From Trileptium ribeirensis (lineage: Eukaryota; Nematoda; Enoplea; Enoplida; Thoracostomopsidae): a stretch of DNA of 64,000 nt. Positions 10,966-24,600 of the stretch are shown here, in pieces (within the stretch, counting starts at the first letter, position 1; each line of letters begins with the position of its first letter). The stretch is taken from positions 1-64,000 of the forward strand of contig JASANE010026551.1 of assembly GCA_030248225.1 (NCBI GenBank), in the 5' to 3' direction. The notes under the pieces were generated by a model. It saw nothing but the letters and a program-made list of their open reading frames with translations, searched no databases and was not told the DNA's origin. The translations under genes and the position numbers were made by a program.

Positions 10966-12866
10966 AAATATGGCAACTTGTGAATGCGCTGTTGAAATTA
11001 CTACATCATGCAGCGGTGTGGCACTATTGACATCTTAGTGTCAATATACAGTTTTATTCGCTGCTAACAGTATTAAACTTACAATTTTATAAAAAATGCA
11101 TTTCTGTTTCTTATATGTTATAGTGATTGTTGTTTTAACTGTTTTGCGCTTTCAGTTGTCGAAAGTCAATACGATTTCTTAAAATACTAACTCACAGTGT
11201 ATATATGCTAACTATCAATTATGAATTCGAGAACGATTACTTTTTCGTTGTTTGAAGTGGTTTTGTGCTATGTGTTCGATGCTTGAATTTAAAGTGTTTC
11301 CGTGTGAGCGATAGACGATAATAAAGAGGAATTTAGGAAGTTGGTTGAGTTTAAATGAACTAAAAGACATACCAGATTGACATTATGTTGGCAACATTGG
11401 TTGTTAATGTCTGTGCGAATCCAGCGTTTACGGTGTCTAAAAATAGGTAAGTGGAGCTCTAATCGATGATATCTACCATTCTAGCATTCAGTTGGCATCA
11501 TAGGTAACACATATTTATGCGAATTCATCTTTCATGGTAGCTATAAAATAGGTTGCTGGTGGGGTGGTCTAATCTAAGAGTGCCGTGCTAGAATTCCGTT
11601 GACATCATAGGTTATATTCATAATATTCATATCTAGGCTTTATGGCATCTAAAGTTGTTTATTGGTCCCTATCTAGTTTCCTGTAAATGTTTTGAAAAGG
11701 TTAATCACTGGGAACTAGGCTCTACATTGATGTTGGCATTTTTTTGCAGTGCTTAGACAAACACGAAATATATAACGCCTTTTATTGTTTAAAGTTCGCG
11801 GTGACACAAAGCCGTTCACCTGATTGAAATTAAACCTGTTGCTTGCATATGCTATTTTGTTTTTCGTGTTTGAAACCATGCAGCTGGTACTCCCAACATC
11901 GTGTTTTCGCGCTTTGATGACGTCTATATTGCGAAGAATCGACTTTCCGCAGATACACTTTCCTGACTGTTACGCGCTCGATTTCACCGCAATTCCATAG
12001 TAACTTCAAAAATATATTTAAATTTTTAACCACTATATATTTAGGTTATTTTTTGGTTTTTGCATGCGCTAATATAAGTTTCTTTGTCATCATAAAATTA
12101 CAGTTATATCTTCGATTGTAGATTTCAATTCTTTAAGTTAATGTTTAATCGAGAGAGTTAAAATTTGAAATATATACATCCTTCAGAAATTTTAAAATTA
12201 TAATTCTAATTACGCGTTGCGGAATGTTGTTTCGTACATTAGTTTTTGATACCTTCGCCGCAAGTTTATATTATCTTTACTTTTGACCATTATATATTTT
12301 TGGGGTTTAAGAGAAAACAGGTAAGATGGATAGGTAGATCGTGTCACGGAGGTATTGCTATTTGAGGGAGGCTCTCGGAGTGTGGCGAAGATTTTTCCCA
12401 AATTTTTCCTAATTGTTATCAAATTTTCCTCCATTTTTTGTCAGTTATTCTCAAAATATTATGCGCGTTGCAGCGCAGGAGAAGGCGGGGGTGGGATGGG
12501 AAAGGGGAATGTAGGCTGGCTGGTGAGTCTTCATAGTGTGCCTATGATAATATGGCTAGTGGGGATCCTACCTCGTTTTGGACATTCTACGCTATAAGGC
12601 TATATTTCTTCCTGTAATATATATGATATAATAACCAACATCGAGAACAGGCACCGTAACTGAGTTAGCACCTCAATATGTGTTAAAAACTATCGTGACA
12701 GCTACGGACATGAGAAAATCACACAAAGGTGGGATTCTAACCACAGTCTTAGCCACTGCCTAATTGTGTTATTTTTAAAATACTGCTAGAGCTATAAAGA
12801 ATTAGTATGAAAATAACTCAACGCAACAGTAAATGTTGAAGAAAACGTTAAAATACCTGCAGCATT
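10966..12866. other. AT-rich intergenic sequence
   Basis: Short ORFs only. The stretch 12375-12500 (aagatttttcccaaatttttcctaa, then a G-rich run) resembles the gaaaatttt-rich part of the intron 4 repeats in reverse orientation. Nothing else is recognised. Confidence 0.45.
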
Positions 12867-13146
12867 GTGCGTACTACTATTCTAAATTAACCCAATGACG
12901 CCCAACTCGTTACTTTCCAACTCGACTACCATCAACTATAATTATGGGTCACCGCGAGACGTCGAAAACTAAACGCTCAAATGAAAGTCACGATGGCTAA
13001 TGGTTGGGATGTCATTGTGCATCCGGAAAATGCGTACTACTATTCTAAATTACTAACCCATCGACGGCCAACTCGTTACTTTCCAACTCGAATACATATA
13101 ATTATAGGTCACCGCGAGATGTTGAACACAAAACGCTCAAATGAAA
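12867..13146. repeat. Tandem duplication, period about 163 bp
   Basis: tgcgtactactattctaaat, caactcgttactttccaact and aaacgctcaaatgaaag occur in order at 12867-12986 and again at 13030-13146. The ORF 12981-13190 overlaps the second copy and has no other support. Confidence 0.8.
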
Positions 13147-13279
13147 GGCGCACAAAACGCTCGCTATCGGTTGGGATGTTTCAGATGTAATTTGCTTGGT
13201 GCTTAAGTCAAAATGAACGAGTAATAACACTCGTACAGTCATGCAGTGGGCGCCAGGTTTTGTCAACTACGATAAAATA

Positions 13280-13453
13280 CAGGTGCACTAAAATTGGAGA
13301 AAATAAACAATTTTTGTATCAAATCCATAGCTTTATAGAAAAGAAAGATTAACAATTACATTATGCTATTTTAGCAAAGATATAGGCTCCGTTTTGCGTC
13401 TTTTGCTACTTTTGGCTATGTTCAGCTGTACGACGCCGGCGATACAAACCTAT
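13280..13453. repeat. Dispersed repeat, copy 2
   Basis: Direct-orientation partner of 9435-9610, with tttttgtatcaaatccatag, tagaaaagaaagat, aaagatataggc and ttggctatg. Confidence 0.6.
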
Positions 13454-13673
13454 TTCTATCTTTCATTCGTGAATTGCTTTTTTGTCACATAGCTAGGTAT
13501 CAGGGCTCGAAGTTCAGCTTTTCTCGCCTTGTTTTATATTTAAGTAATTAAAGCAAAGTTTTCACGGTAGTTAATAATTTGCCGAAAGAGAAGCTTAGGA
13601 TTTTTTATATTCGTATTTAGTTACTGTCGAACTACATAAGTTCGACGGTCAATATCTAAGGGTTGTAAACCTC

Positions 13674-14130
13674 GGTTGATTTTGGTGAAATTTCATACTT
13701 CGTTAAAAATCTTGCCTAGAAATTGGGATTGGAAATTTTGGTTGATTTTGGTAAAATTTCATACTTCGTTAAAAGTCTTGCCTAGAAATTGGGATTGGAA
13801 ATTTTGGTTGATTTTGGTGAAATTTCATACTTCGTTAAAAATCTTGCCTAGAAATTGGGATTGGAAATTTTGGTTGATTTTGGTGAAATTTCATACTTCG
13901 TTAAAAGTCTTGCCTAGAAATTGGGATTGGAAATTTTGGTTGATTTTGGTGAAATTTCATACTTCGTTAAAAATCTTGCCTAGAAATTGGGATTGGAAAT
14001 TTTGGTTGATTTTGGTGAAATTTCATACTTCGTTAAAAATTATACCTAGCAATTGGGATTGGAAACCTCGGTTGATTTTGTGCTGTAATTTCATAGTTCG
14101 TTAATAATCCTGCCCCAGAAATTGTGTTTA
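13674..14130. repeat. 66-bp minisatellite, about seven copies
   Basis: Units start with ggttgattttggtgaaattt at 13674, 13740, 13806, 13872, 13938, 14004 and 14070 (the last is diverged). The period is a multiple of three, so a 142-codon ORF reads through. The near-perfect nucleotide conservation, silent sites included, argues for a satellite and not a protein. Confidence 0.93.
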
Positions 14131-15447
14131 AACATGGACAACATCATAAACCACTTAATATCATAATTGTTGTTGTGCACATCTTATTACGATGGACTGA
14201 AATATTTTTTCTTGTTGTATTGACATATAATTACAAGTTATAATTCGGTCGTGCAACTTATATAAGTAAATCTACAAAGAACTTTTTGTACAAAAGGCTG
14301 TTTTAGAGCTTTTAAGGAGGAGGGACTTATAAATTGTTTTTAAGTTTTATGTCGCTGTGATACATACATAAATTATTTATATAAAATTTCAAATTTAAAA
14401 GCGTTATATATATTTAATTATGTCGAATCATTTCTTTTAAATATACATTACTAACTATGTTATATCCATAATCATATTTTGTATATATAGGTGTGTAGAC
14501 GTCAGAAATTAAATTTCGGAAAGGCAAAACCAATTTAAATAGTATTATGAGATTTGGGCACATTGCGTTAAACACACAGCGATTATTGCATTTTGTAGTT
14601 CCAAAAATTTGCCCCCAAAATATCCAACACCAATTATTTTTTAAACAATAACATAATGTCCAAAAGCTAATAACATAATTGTTTTCTTTTGGTTTTCGTC
14701 ATCGTTCAAATATCGAATCACTAAAACAGTAGTTGTTGGGTACAATCACTTTACCACTGCTATTCAAGGAAAGGAATATGTATATACATTAATAAATATA
14801 CCAAGTCGTGTCTCAGAATGTTAAGCGCCAACACTACCAATGATTAGTTTGGTTTTGACAATGTTTATTTCTGTCAAACATGACATAGTATTAGATAACT
14901 AAGCTATTTTGAATCCTATTAGCACTATTTGTTATCTGATACTTTTATTTTTATCATGCTAAATGATTGAACCCGGTTCGTAAATGTCATTATTACAAAT
15001 ATTTGTTTATGTAATTTTTATGCTTGCCCAAGTATGTTACTGGAAAATGCAATGGGACAATATGATTTCGGTAACTTTTGTGCGACGTTGTCGTTGTTTT
15101 ATAGATGTCTTCGACTGAATTTTAATAATCATATTCAATGCTTCGTCATCTAACTTAGTAACACCCATGAATCGATTAACGAGATTCCTATTACCCGTAT
15201 CTACTATCGTTCTACTAAAACTAGAGTGATGAGAAGGAGCACCGCAAATTTGGGCGAGGTAAGAAAACCCTGTTAAGTTTGAGCCTTTTAATACATCCAT
15301 ACTTACTGGTTTTTATCTGAATTAACAGTCAACAATGTAATATTTAGTTGCAGAGATCAATATTATAGACAAAAACATGGCCACTATTGAATTGAAGTCA
15401 AATAAAATTGATTAAATAGTAAAACGTTAATAAATTTTTATATATTC
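14131..15447. other. AT-rich intergenic sequence with one possible small ORF
   Basis: The minus-strand ORF 15300-15037 (87 codons, starts Met-Asp-Val-Leu-Lys) has a fairly protein-like composition, and acceptor-like ttaattcag lies just upstream. It has no recognised domain or partner exon, so I do not call it a gene. Confidence 0.3.
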
Positions 15448-15448
15448 C

Positions 15449-15499
<51 letters not shown>

Positions 15500-15550
15500 G
15501 TATATATATATATATATATGGCATTCAATAAATATATATATATATATATA
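15448..15550. repeat. TA dinucleotide microsatellite
   Basis: Long runs of (TA)n interrupted by cg and by ggcattcaataaa. Confidence 0.95.
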
Positions 15551-16685
15551 TTTTATGGCATTCAACTCCGTGCATATTTAGCGCATTGTATACTGATGGT
15601 ATTTTGATTTCAATAAATAACTTAGTATGGAAAAGGTTGTAAAGTTTTGATATACACACAGTAATGAATGTTGATATATACAAGGTAAAACTTAAAATTA
15701 CTTCGGAAAAAGTGGCATTTTAACGCTGCTAGATCATGAATTGAAAGATGAATTTGCCAGAATACTATATTACGTTGTAGTCAAGGGTACGCTTCACCTA
15801 GTAATCGTACATTGGTTATGCCAGGTACTACATAGAATAGTAGGTCACATGAAATGATCAAAATCAGAAATGAAGTTTTTGCGGTATTTAATTAAGCCAA
15901 ATGAAATAATTGGCTAGTGTTTCAAATATATGCATTAAATACTCCAGAATTTTTCAAATTTTATAACTTATTTTCTTAGCAATTTAAAAAACCGGTCGAT
16001 CGTTAGGGTTAATTTATTCTTTAACGATGCTTTTAAGGCTCCCGTGTCTTCAGGTAAAATGACTTGTATATAACTCAATCTATTCAAGAGCAGGGACTCA
16101 ACAACACCATGGTCAGGCTGAAATAAGCCCAAATCTTGCTACTATCAGTTTTGCTTTGTTGTTACTGTACTAGTTTAGCGCGAACTTCAACAGTAACCCC
16201 TAAGTCTCTTCTTGTCTGTTGTTACAGCATGATTCTCAGACACGCTCACGCAAGGTTTACAAGCTTAAATTATTGTGCCAAATATTCGAAAATTTCGTTG
16301 TCATAAATAACCAGTGAAAAGTTGACTCTCTTTGGATAAAATATCTACGGAGCATAATTGATTCCCTTAACTACGTAATACTTAAAGCGTAACATTATAC
16401 ATTTTCCATTTTTGTCACAGCCGCTAGGTCATGACATTGTTTTCACATTTTTTCAGACTGTACATTAATGTAACCTTTCTTTTACTGCACCGATTAATTT
16501 CTGGTATGAAAGTGTTTCACAAATTCGACTGGTGAAGTCTGCATACCGTGCGAAATTAGCATTTAGCAAACGTCTCGGATTCGGCAAACCGAAGTTAAGT
16601 AAAAATTTTAGACGTTGATTTAGATTTTGATGTCGTTAGAACATTATCAAGTTTACGTGGTCTAAAAACTAATATTTTAATACAA
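15551..16685. other. AT-rich intergenic sequence
   Basis: Nothing recognised. Confidence 0.5.
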
Positions 16686-17181
16686 TGCGGCGTTCACGTT
16701 GTAATGTACCCAACGTTTGGAACCTATATACACCAAACAGTGTCAGGTACACTGTCGACAACAGGATGTCTTAGGTACCCTCAAGTTTTATATAAATTTT
16801 TTCAAAGCGGTATTGTCACTTCTCGACAGTGTCAAGCACACCGTGTCTTCTTGCAGTTTTATTGACAGTGTGCGGGACTACTTCATCAACGTTCATATGG
16901 CCGAGATACAGATATCCAGAATATGAAAAAACTACATACATCAGTTGACTAATGAACCGCATTAGCTACAGACTATGTTGGTTACAGTTAGCCCGCTCCA
17001 AATTGGTAGCTAAGGGTTTGTGCGGCATTGTAAAGAAAAAATATAGTAGCTAGGGTGTGTCGTAGACCCTCGGAAATTGATCTACGGTATGGGTGTCACC
17101 CTGACTGTCTACAAGGTGGGGTCACGACCACAAGAGGTCAAAAGTTCCAAACAGTGGGGACATTATAACGTGAACGCCGCA
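16686..17181. mobile_element. MITE with about 37-bp terminal inverted repeats
   Basis: The left end tgcggcgttcacgttgtaat is mirrored by the right end (reverse complement tgcggcgttcacgttataat), then gt(a/c)ccca(a/c)(c/t)gtttggaac. Inside lie several gtgtcaggtacactgtcgac-like inverted units. I see no clear target duplication. The 69-codon ORF inside is not a gene. Confidence 0.75.
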
Positions 17182-17224
17182 CACAGCATATGTTGCATGA
17201 AACAACTCTATTTGCAATATTGAT

Positions 17225-17460
17225 CTAAGACATATTAGCAGATGGGGGTTACTCCACCAGGGCGGACATCCTCAAGCCATATTTACTTACCCCTTGAAGC
17301 CTCCGCACTAACCAAGCCATATTAACTACTACACCCCGAAAGTGTTGTACCAGCCACACCTCCCCCTACCGCACTCACAGCAAAGATCAGCAAAAGAATT
17401 ATTGTAAAATGAGTAAAAGTGGCATAAATTGAGTAACACCGACAAGCATTTCGTCGCGGT
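17225..17460. repeat. Dispersed repeat related to intron 4 copies
   Basis: gggggttactccaccagggc and catcctcaagccatat match 44015-44070 closely. Family unknown. Confidence 0.5.
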
Positions 17461-19019
17461 GATTTTACCTCCCAGCCTCTTCCAGAGGGCCTCTTCCTGA
17501 TGACCTCACCTCAGCTGACATACTAGCTCCCTAAGCTGACGGACCTTCGACACCTAATATTTAGTATCTTTGTTTGCTTTTCCTCAAAGTTGTTGTACGT
17601 AGTCATTTTGAAATCGTTAGAATTTTCTGTAATTAATACCTAGATAGAAGCTGGTATTAAGGATATTTGTTTCGCCAATTGTGTGACTGGATTGGCTTGA
17701 CATCCTTGTAAATTATAAAGTCTGCAGAAAATTTGGATGCAGATTTTGTTGTTAATGCGTTATATTATATAATTCATCCCATTCATAAATAAGATATATA
17801 ACCGCCAAACACAGTAAGTTTCACATTTAAAGAGCAGTTGACCACTTGGTGCAGAAAAATCTGTCACAATTTTGTTATGCGGTTGCAAATAATAGATTAA
17901 AACATGGGCATAAAAAGGCTTGCACATCTCCTCAAGGTCTAATTTTACAGTATTAGGCGTTATATTTAAAGATTATCTACGCAGTGTCATTACCAAATAC
18001 CACTTGTACGATAGTCCTGAAACTTAAGATTACGTATGTGGAATTATACGCATCTAATTAAACATACCGACAATGTTACTCAGAAGCAACCGCCTACAAA
18101 GAAGTGACACGTGAGACTACTCTCGTATTGTATACTGCTGTGACAATTTTCTTATTAATAAAAATGCCTCCACGTAAAACAATCCTTTTCTTCACGAATG
18201 TACTTTCAGGCAATGTTACTTGTTCGAGAAAAAATACGGCCAAAAAATATGGCTTAAAATGGTTTACAGAAGGAAATCGCAACATAATTTTGGTATTTCG
18301 TATGCAGCTCAGACCGTTTTTGCTAATGTTTCTCACCTTTTCGCAGTGCATAGCATTAATTTCAGATCACATAATCAGATTCAATCAGTTACATGCCACC
18401 ACTGAGCAAACAGCGCCTGATATGAGGCAATTAAAGGGCTAAGCAGCTCATTTTAGGTGACCAAGTGTTAACACCTGTAGCTGGGACTATTTTTTATAAG
18501 TTTTGGCAGCGTCTGTACTTTTCTGGCAAAAAATTAAGAGCAACCTGTTTAAGCCTTTTGAGCACAAAATAATTATCATTCATTTCAAAAGTTTCACAAA
18601 AACTGGTTAAGTATGAACGCAATTAGCGACTTGATTCACATGCCAGGGTCCGAGTTTGTTTAAATACTGAGAATAAAATAATTAGAAGCCTAGAAATTTT
18701 GCTCTCGCTATACTCAAACAGTATTTTAGTGTTCACACAATGTGCTCCCGACCTAAAATCTGAGAATAACAACATTCAAAGAAATTTAATGCATTAACCG
18801 TTTCAGTGGAGATTTCTGGTGTATTAAACAATTAGGCTAAAAGAATTTATACGGTCACATAACCCGTATAATACTATAATTGCTTATCGTTTCAAAAATT
18901 TAGCGGAAAACATGAAATAATTTTCAAGTTGATGGGTTTATTAGCATTCCTTGGAATTTCTTAACTCTCGTAATTTAACTTGGTTTATGAAGAACGCGTA
19001 AACAAATAATCTCAAGCAA
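17461..19019. other. AT-rich intergenic sequence
   Basis: Overlapping ORFs near 18094-18442 (up to 112 codons) have no recognised domain, no matching exon and a low-complexity composition. Nothing else is seen. Confidence 0.45.
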
Positions 19020-19848
19020 TAGCAATATTTAACTTTAAAACTTAAAGTGTGTTATAAAATTTGACCACCACCCAAAAAAATTGAAATTAAATGGTTCTTG
19101 ATAACAGCTGAAAAATTGCTGGGTGCGCGAAATTCATTAGCACCCTCAAGTTTTTAAGTTGCTGGTTAATTATACAGTCGTGTAATAGCAATATTTAACT
19201 TCAGAACTTAAAGTGTGTTGTAAAATTTGACCACCACCCAAAAAAATTGAAATTAAATGGTTCTTGATAACAGCTAAAAAATTGCTGGGTGCGCGAAATT
19301 CATTAGCACCCTCAAGTTTTTAAGTTGCTGGTTAATTATACAGTCGTGTAATAGCAATATTTAACTTCAGAACTTAAAGTGTGTTATAAAATTTGACCAC
19401 CACCCAAAAAATTGAAATTAAATGGTTCTTGATAACAGCTGAAAAATTGCTGGGTGCGCGAAATTCATTAGCACCCTCAACTTTTTAAGTTGCTGGTTAA
19501 TTATACAGTCGTGTAATAGCAATATTTAACTTCAGAACTTAAAGTGTGTTATAAAATTTGACCACCACCCAAAAAAAATTGAAATTAAATGGCTCTTCAT
19601 AACAGCTGAAAAATTGCTGGGTGCGCGAAATTCATTAGCACCCTCAACTTTTTAAGTTGCTGGTTAATTATACAGTCGTGTAATAGCAATATTTAACTTC
19701 AGAACTTAAAGTGTGTTATAAAACTTGACCACCACCCAAAAAATGAAATTAAGTGGTTCTTGATAACAGCTGAAAAATTGCTGGGTGCGCGAAATTCATT
19801 AGCACCCTCAAGTTTTTAAGTTGCTGGTTAAATATACAGTCGTGTAAT
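19020..19848. repeat. Five tandem copies of a 166-bp satellite unit
   Basis: Units begin tagcaatatttaactt(c)a at 19020, 19186, 19352, 19517 and 19684. Each includes gggtgcgcgaaattcattag followed by caccc, a short hairpin, and ends cagtcgtgtaa. Copies differ mainly by A-run length. A diverged hairpin (gggtgcatcaaatttggcaa, caccc) follows at about 19853. Confidence 0.95.
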
Positions 19849-19852
19849 AATT

Positions 19853-21350
19853 GGGTGCATCAAATTTGGCAACACCCACAAATTTTCAAACTTATGAGTT
19901 CTATGTAGCGTTCAAAGAATTTCTGAGCAATTATATATTTTCTTCCTTAAAGTGGATGATCCACAACGTACACTGGTTTGTTCACGGAAGTTGCTCAGTA
20001 TAGTCAAATGTATTTTCCACAAGTAGAACATATTAATAAAATACTTAAAATTTATATATATATATAATTTTTTTGCTTTTATGGGTTCCTATCCTCTTTG
20101 CTGGCCGTTAATAAAACTACCAATCCTATGTTCACACAAGTAAGTATATGATGTCATATAAGTTTAGACTTGTATGTACTGTCTCGATGGAACGTTTTAA
20201 GGTTGATTGAAAGTCCATAAAACGTCAGTTCCATAAAACGTTTTGCCAATATGCAAAACCTTAAAAAGAATGTTTCATAAAGCAGACATTTCCAACCAAA
20301 CCAATGTTGAAGTTTCTTTGTTGTAGGTTTCTCACGAGCAAATATTAGATTTCGCTACATATGTCTTTTATTATATAAGTCAATAGACAAATATTTCTTG
20401 GACTCATTCAGTTGCGCTATATTTCTATCTATACTAAACGCAAACCGCAACTACCGATAAACATGTGCCATAAAACTAGATTTTTCTAAAAAAATCAGGA
20501 ATGTGTGCTACGAAAAAAACTAACCTCGACTGTCAAATTTCGTATTATTGGCGTAGTCCTAGCTCGTTTCTCGCCTGCTTCGGACAATGGCGGCTGACTT
20601 ATATAGCGGCATGTCTACAGGATTTTTTGCTCAAGTCAAAAGTGCAACAGTTATAAAAACAATACAATAACAGCAGCCGTGAACGATGTGTTTTGAACTT
20701 TATATACCAAAACACGGTGAAGTGTCGATATAAACAAAACTGGAATGCTTTAGCAATAAATTTCGTTTATTTTCAGTGCAATTTTGTGAAGAAATTTAGC
20801 TGTTTTTAAGGAATTTCATTTTTTTACAACTCTGAGGCTTATTACACTCGGAGGTTTATTTTTTGTGACTTTGTTTTCAAATTTTGTCAACACTGCATTT
20901 ATACTCAATTGTGTGCAAGAAAAAAGTGAATTATAATACTAATCTCTTAGAGCAAGTAACGAATAGCTAATTTATATCTCATATATTAAATGTAAGTAAT
21001 GTTACCCAATCTTTGGTCTCGGATGCTGTCGTGCAATCTCGTCCATCAAAAACTGTGAACTACATGCGAAGTGTCATTACAGGTGATTTCGCGCTGCGAA
21101 AGTACAAACATTAGTACTAAAAGAACGCAGCAATGAAGTGTACAAATTACAATATCTAGCATATAAATCAAGCACCCATTGTGTATGTAACAGGACCGTT
21201 CCGGCCCGTTACGCGTATTTTCCATGATTTTGGCGCCAAAATCGCCTAAGAACACCAAGGAACTCATTTGGGGTAGGAACGGCGTGATGCTTAGTGCCGT
21301 GGTCCAGTTGCAACATTGTTTTGCGTATTTATGTTTCGCTTATTAATATA
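19853..21350. other. AT-rich intergenic sequence
   Basis: Nothing recognised beyond a short perfect repeat of ccataaaacgt near 20215-20240. Confidence 0.5.
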
Positions 21351-21353
21351 TGT

Positions 21354-21535
21354 CGTATATTATCATTTGATCACATTTTTACCATAATATGTCGTATTTT
21401 ATATGCGTAAACTCGCGTCGTATATTATCATTTGGTCACATTTTTACCATGCTATTCCGTATTTTGTATGCCTAAATCCGTGCCGTATTTTATCATTTGA
21501 ACACATTTTACCATCGTAAGCCGTAGTTTGTCGTG
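21354..21535. repeat. Three tandem copies of a 65-bp unit
   Basis: cgtat(a/t)ttatcatttg followed by (t/a)cacattttaccat starts at 21354, 21419 and 21484. The copies are moderately diverged. Confidence 0.85.
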
Positions 21536-21684
21536 TTCTTGTATGATTGCTGGAACGAGTGTCATTTGAAACGGTTCGGATAGAATAGCGAGAAATTAGG
21601 AGACTCCAACTGATTTGTGAGGCGCTATACGAGTTGGAAAATCGAGCTACTTTTCCGATATAAAGGGAATCACTCGGAACTCAA

Positions 21685-24600
21685 CCGGTCGTCACTAAAC
21701 ACTAGGGTTTTACGGCTAGGACCGTCCGGGAATAGGAGGCCCCTGGCGGCTCACGCCCAACTAACAAGTTTGTAGAGATAGCAACTGAAAATATCAAGTC
21801 TACCTGGTTTGAGCTGTATACTATGTAATGGCCATGTGGAAACAACAAGCCACAGGAAGGTGAAATTAAGAGTACGGTAGATTCCGAGATCACAAAGAAC
21901 GACGGATCTCGAGTTAATTTAACGGCCCGTAACCGTCTAGCGTACCATAATCCGGGAGATAGCCGGAGCATGTCAATAGAGCATTTCGAGGACTATTGCT
22001 AGAGATCAAACTGCCCCGCACCATACCAGGGCCTCGCTCTTAAATTGAAACGATCACCGTTACTTACGCTAAGTTGCGTTGTCGTGACAGAAACAGGACT
22101 GCTACTTTTTCTATACCTATATCATACTATATGTATGTATATATGCCTGTTAGATAACTGCGTATAATACCAGGCCTCTGTGCCTTCCCCACCACATTGA
22201 ACGTCTTCCTCCTGAGCGTATTTCACGTAAATACGACTGATATAAGCCCCACCCTCCTGCATCTTCGTTGTCGCACCCCATTTCTGAACTGCTGCGTGCG
22301 ACCCCTTGTTTTGCTCATCTTAACTAGACAAATCCAACGACGTGCGCCGGACCTCCGCCCGATCACCTGCTGGCTCGCTGTAGTCACTCAAAGGTGCCCA
22401 GTTTCTGCTGCCAACCACTAGTGGGCACCAATTATCCGAGATTTTTCTCTTAATTTCAAAACGGGCGAGCCGCTCCCCATTATGTTCGTCTTGTCGAGAC
22501 ATCTCCAAAAATACCCGGCGGGTCACCGCCAGTCGCCCCGTTAACTCGGGACGGCCGACGAAAGCGCCCCTACCACCACCGCCACTCTCCAGTCGCGAGG
22601 ATTTTAGCACCCCTTTAACCCATGCCTTTTATCACCCTCATTGGAATCGTCATTCAATGGCGAGCCCAGCGATACCCGGCGGGCGTCGCTCCGCCCAACC
22701 GTTAATGCGGGAGAGCCCGCCAAATCCCTCCGTACTTATATACGTCAAAACCCATATGTGGGTACCGACCCGATATGACGTCCACCCCCTCGTGTTTGGT
22801 ATCAATCGGCCCCGTTCTTCGCCCTGGAACCGAATCTCACCCCAGCCCCTCGAAAATCCCCAGGGATTCCCCTTGTCCGGTTTCCCCTCCCGCTTCCCTT
22901 TTCTTTCTCTCCGTGTCCTCGTTGCCCTTTCGTTTTCTCTTTTTGCTCTCTCTAACCGACTTCTTCGGTCGGTTGTTGTTGTCGTTGCTGTTATTGTGCT
23001 GTGTGTTGTTGTGCACTTGAGCGACCTTACTGTCGCTCAGGTTGCCGTTGTGTCTACTGTGTGCTCATGTGTATTGGTGTAGTTTATGTGTGTATGTGAT
23101 ATATGTCCATATATATACGTATATATATTGATATATGTACGTATATAGATATTTAAAGACCAGTAAGGACATGACCAAACAGGACGGACTAGGATAAAAC
23201 GTACAAATTTTCTTTAATTTTGTAAGTTTTACGGACGGACTGGACACAGACGTTTGGGAAGGAATGGGGGTGTTTAGGGCACTGCCGTGGTTCCCCGAGC
23301 CTCAGAATAGGGCCCCTGACCCGTCATGAGTCCCTTGGAGGATGCCCTACCTCCAGCCCCGAGATGGGTTCATTCCCGTCATCGGTTCCCCCTGGGACGT
23401 GTGAAAGCCGGCTCGATCAGCTAGAAATCGCAAAGAATGCGCTTTTTTGTTCGGCGTTCTGGGGTGTCTCCTTGAAGAAGGGTCACCTTTTGCGATGGAT
23501 TAGCTGAATTGGATGGGCGGCATATCAATAGTACAAAGACCACGCGGTTAGTTGCCGATCTTAAGTAGGAACAAAAGATCAAACTATCCAAAAGATGAAA
23601 ACAGATTGTCACTTTGATTTGAATTGAAGAAGGAAATTATATGACCCGAAAGTCGCTGCTAGTGATCCAACCGAGCTGGGACCGGGTGTCGTTCTAATGA
23701 TGTGGACGTTGGATTCAATTTCAAAGCACATCCGGCGCTAATTGCAGGAAATCGAAACTTCAGAGCTCATGTTTCAAGGGAAAATGGGATGAAATCGCAG
23801 ATGGCTGACCTGCGACTATTGGACGGTTCAAGTTTGACGTCGGCGATTTCGCTTTGAAGCCGACTCTCCCTAATGGAGGGCGATGGTTTACGGTTGGGCT
23901 GACTTCCGGAAAATCAGAAATTTTCCGATTGGATCTTGGATCCCAACACCGACTCGACAGACCACGACCCGAATTAACTCGCCCGTGATTGGGGTCCAAA
24001 AGAAAAGCACACAAAACGATCGACAGAATTTTCGAGGTTGGGTGTGACGCTCGAAAAATTCGAATCAGTTCGACTTTGGCAGCAGGAGTGCGACTTTACT
24101 GACCGGCTCCGACGCAGTATTTTACGTTTGTGTTTACGCCGTTAGTTTTCGATTTGCTCTGTTTCTCTTCGTTTGCGCTTCGAGTAGGGATCGATGGTGA
24201 AGACTTCCGCGTAGGCTTTAGCCTCCCGAAGGGGGCTCAGCTATTGCTGCCCAGGATCAGAGTCCGTAAGTGTGAGAAAGGGATTGTGCCTTACAGAGGT
24301 TTTGTTTCCCTGGTGTAACAGGCAGTAACAGGCCGTTCGTCTAGGTGTACCTTGAATTTAGAGTGATTTCCTCTTAACTAGGCTGATTCACTAACGCTTG
24401 AGCTTGACCTGGCCACTCCAGCTGAAATTTTACACTTAAGTCTGTCTGGAATTAGTACCTGGTGTCGAGTTCCGACGCAGAAGCCCGAAGAGTTTTGAGT
24501 ACTCAAGTGCAGATCATTGCGATGACTAGTCAGATACGCCGAAGTCCTGCTGATTACCCGTGGTGTTAAGTAAAGCAACACAGAAACGGACGTTTCTCGT

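Noticed and set aside
13676..14104. 142-codon ORF as a repetitive protein
   Set aside because: It is a 66-bp minisatellite whose period is divisible by three; the copies are near-identical even at silent sites.
18094..18442. Overlapping ORFs of 85-112 codons
   Set aside because: No domain, no conserved motif and no splice partner; both strands are open by chance in AT-rich DNA.
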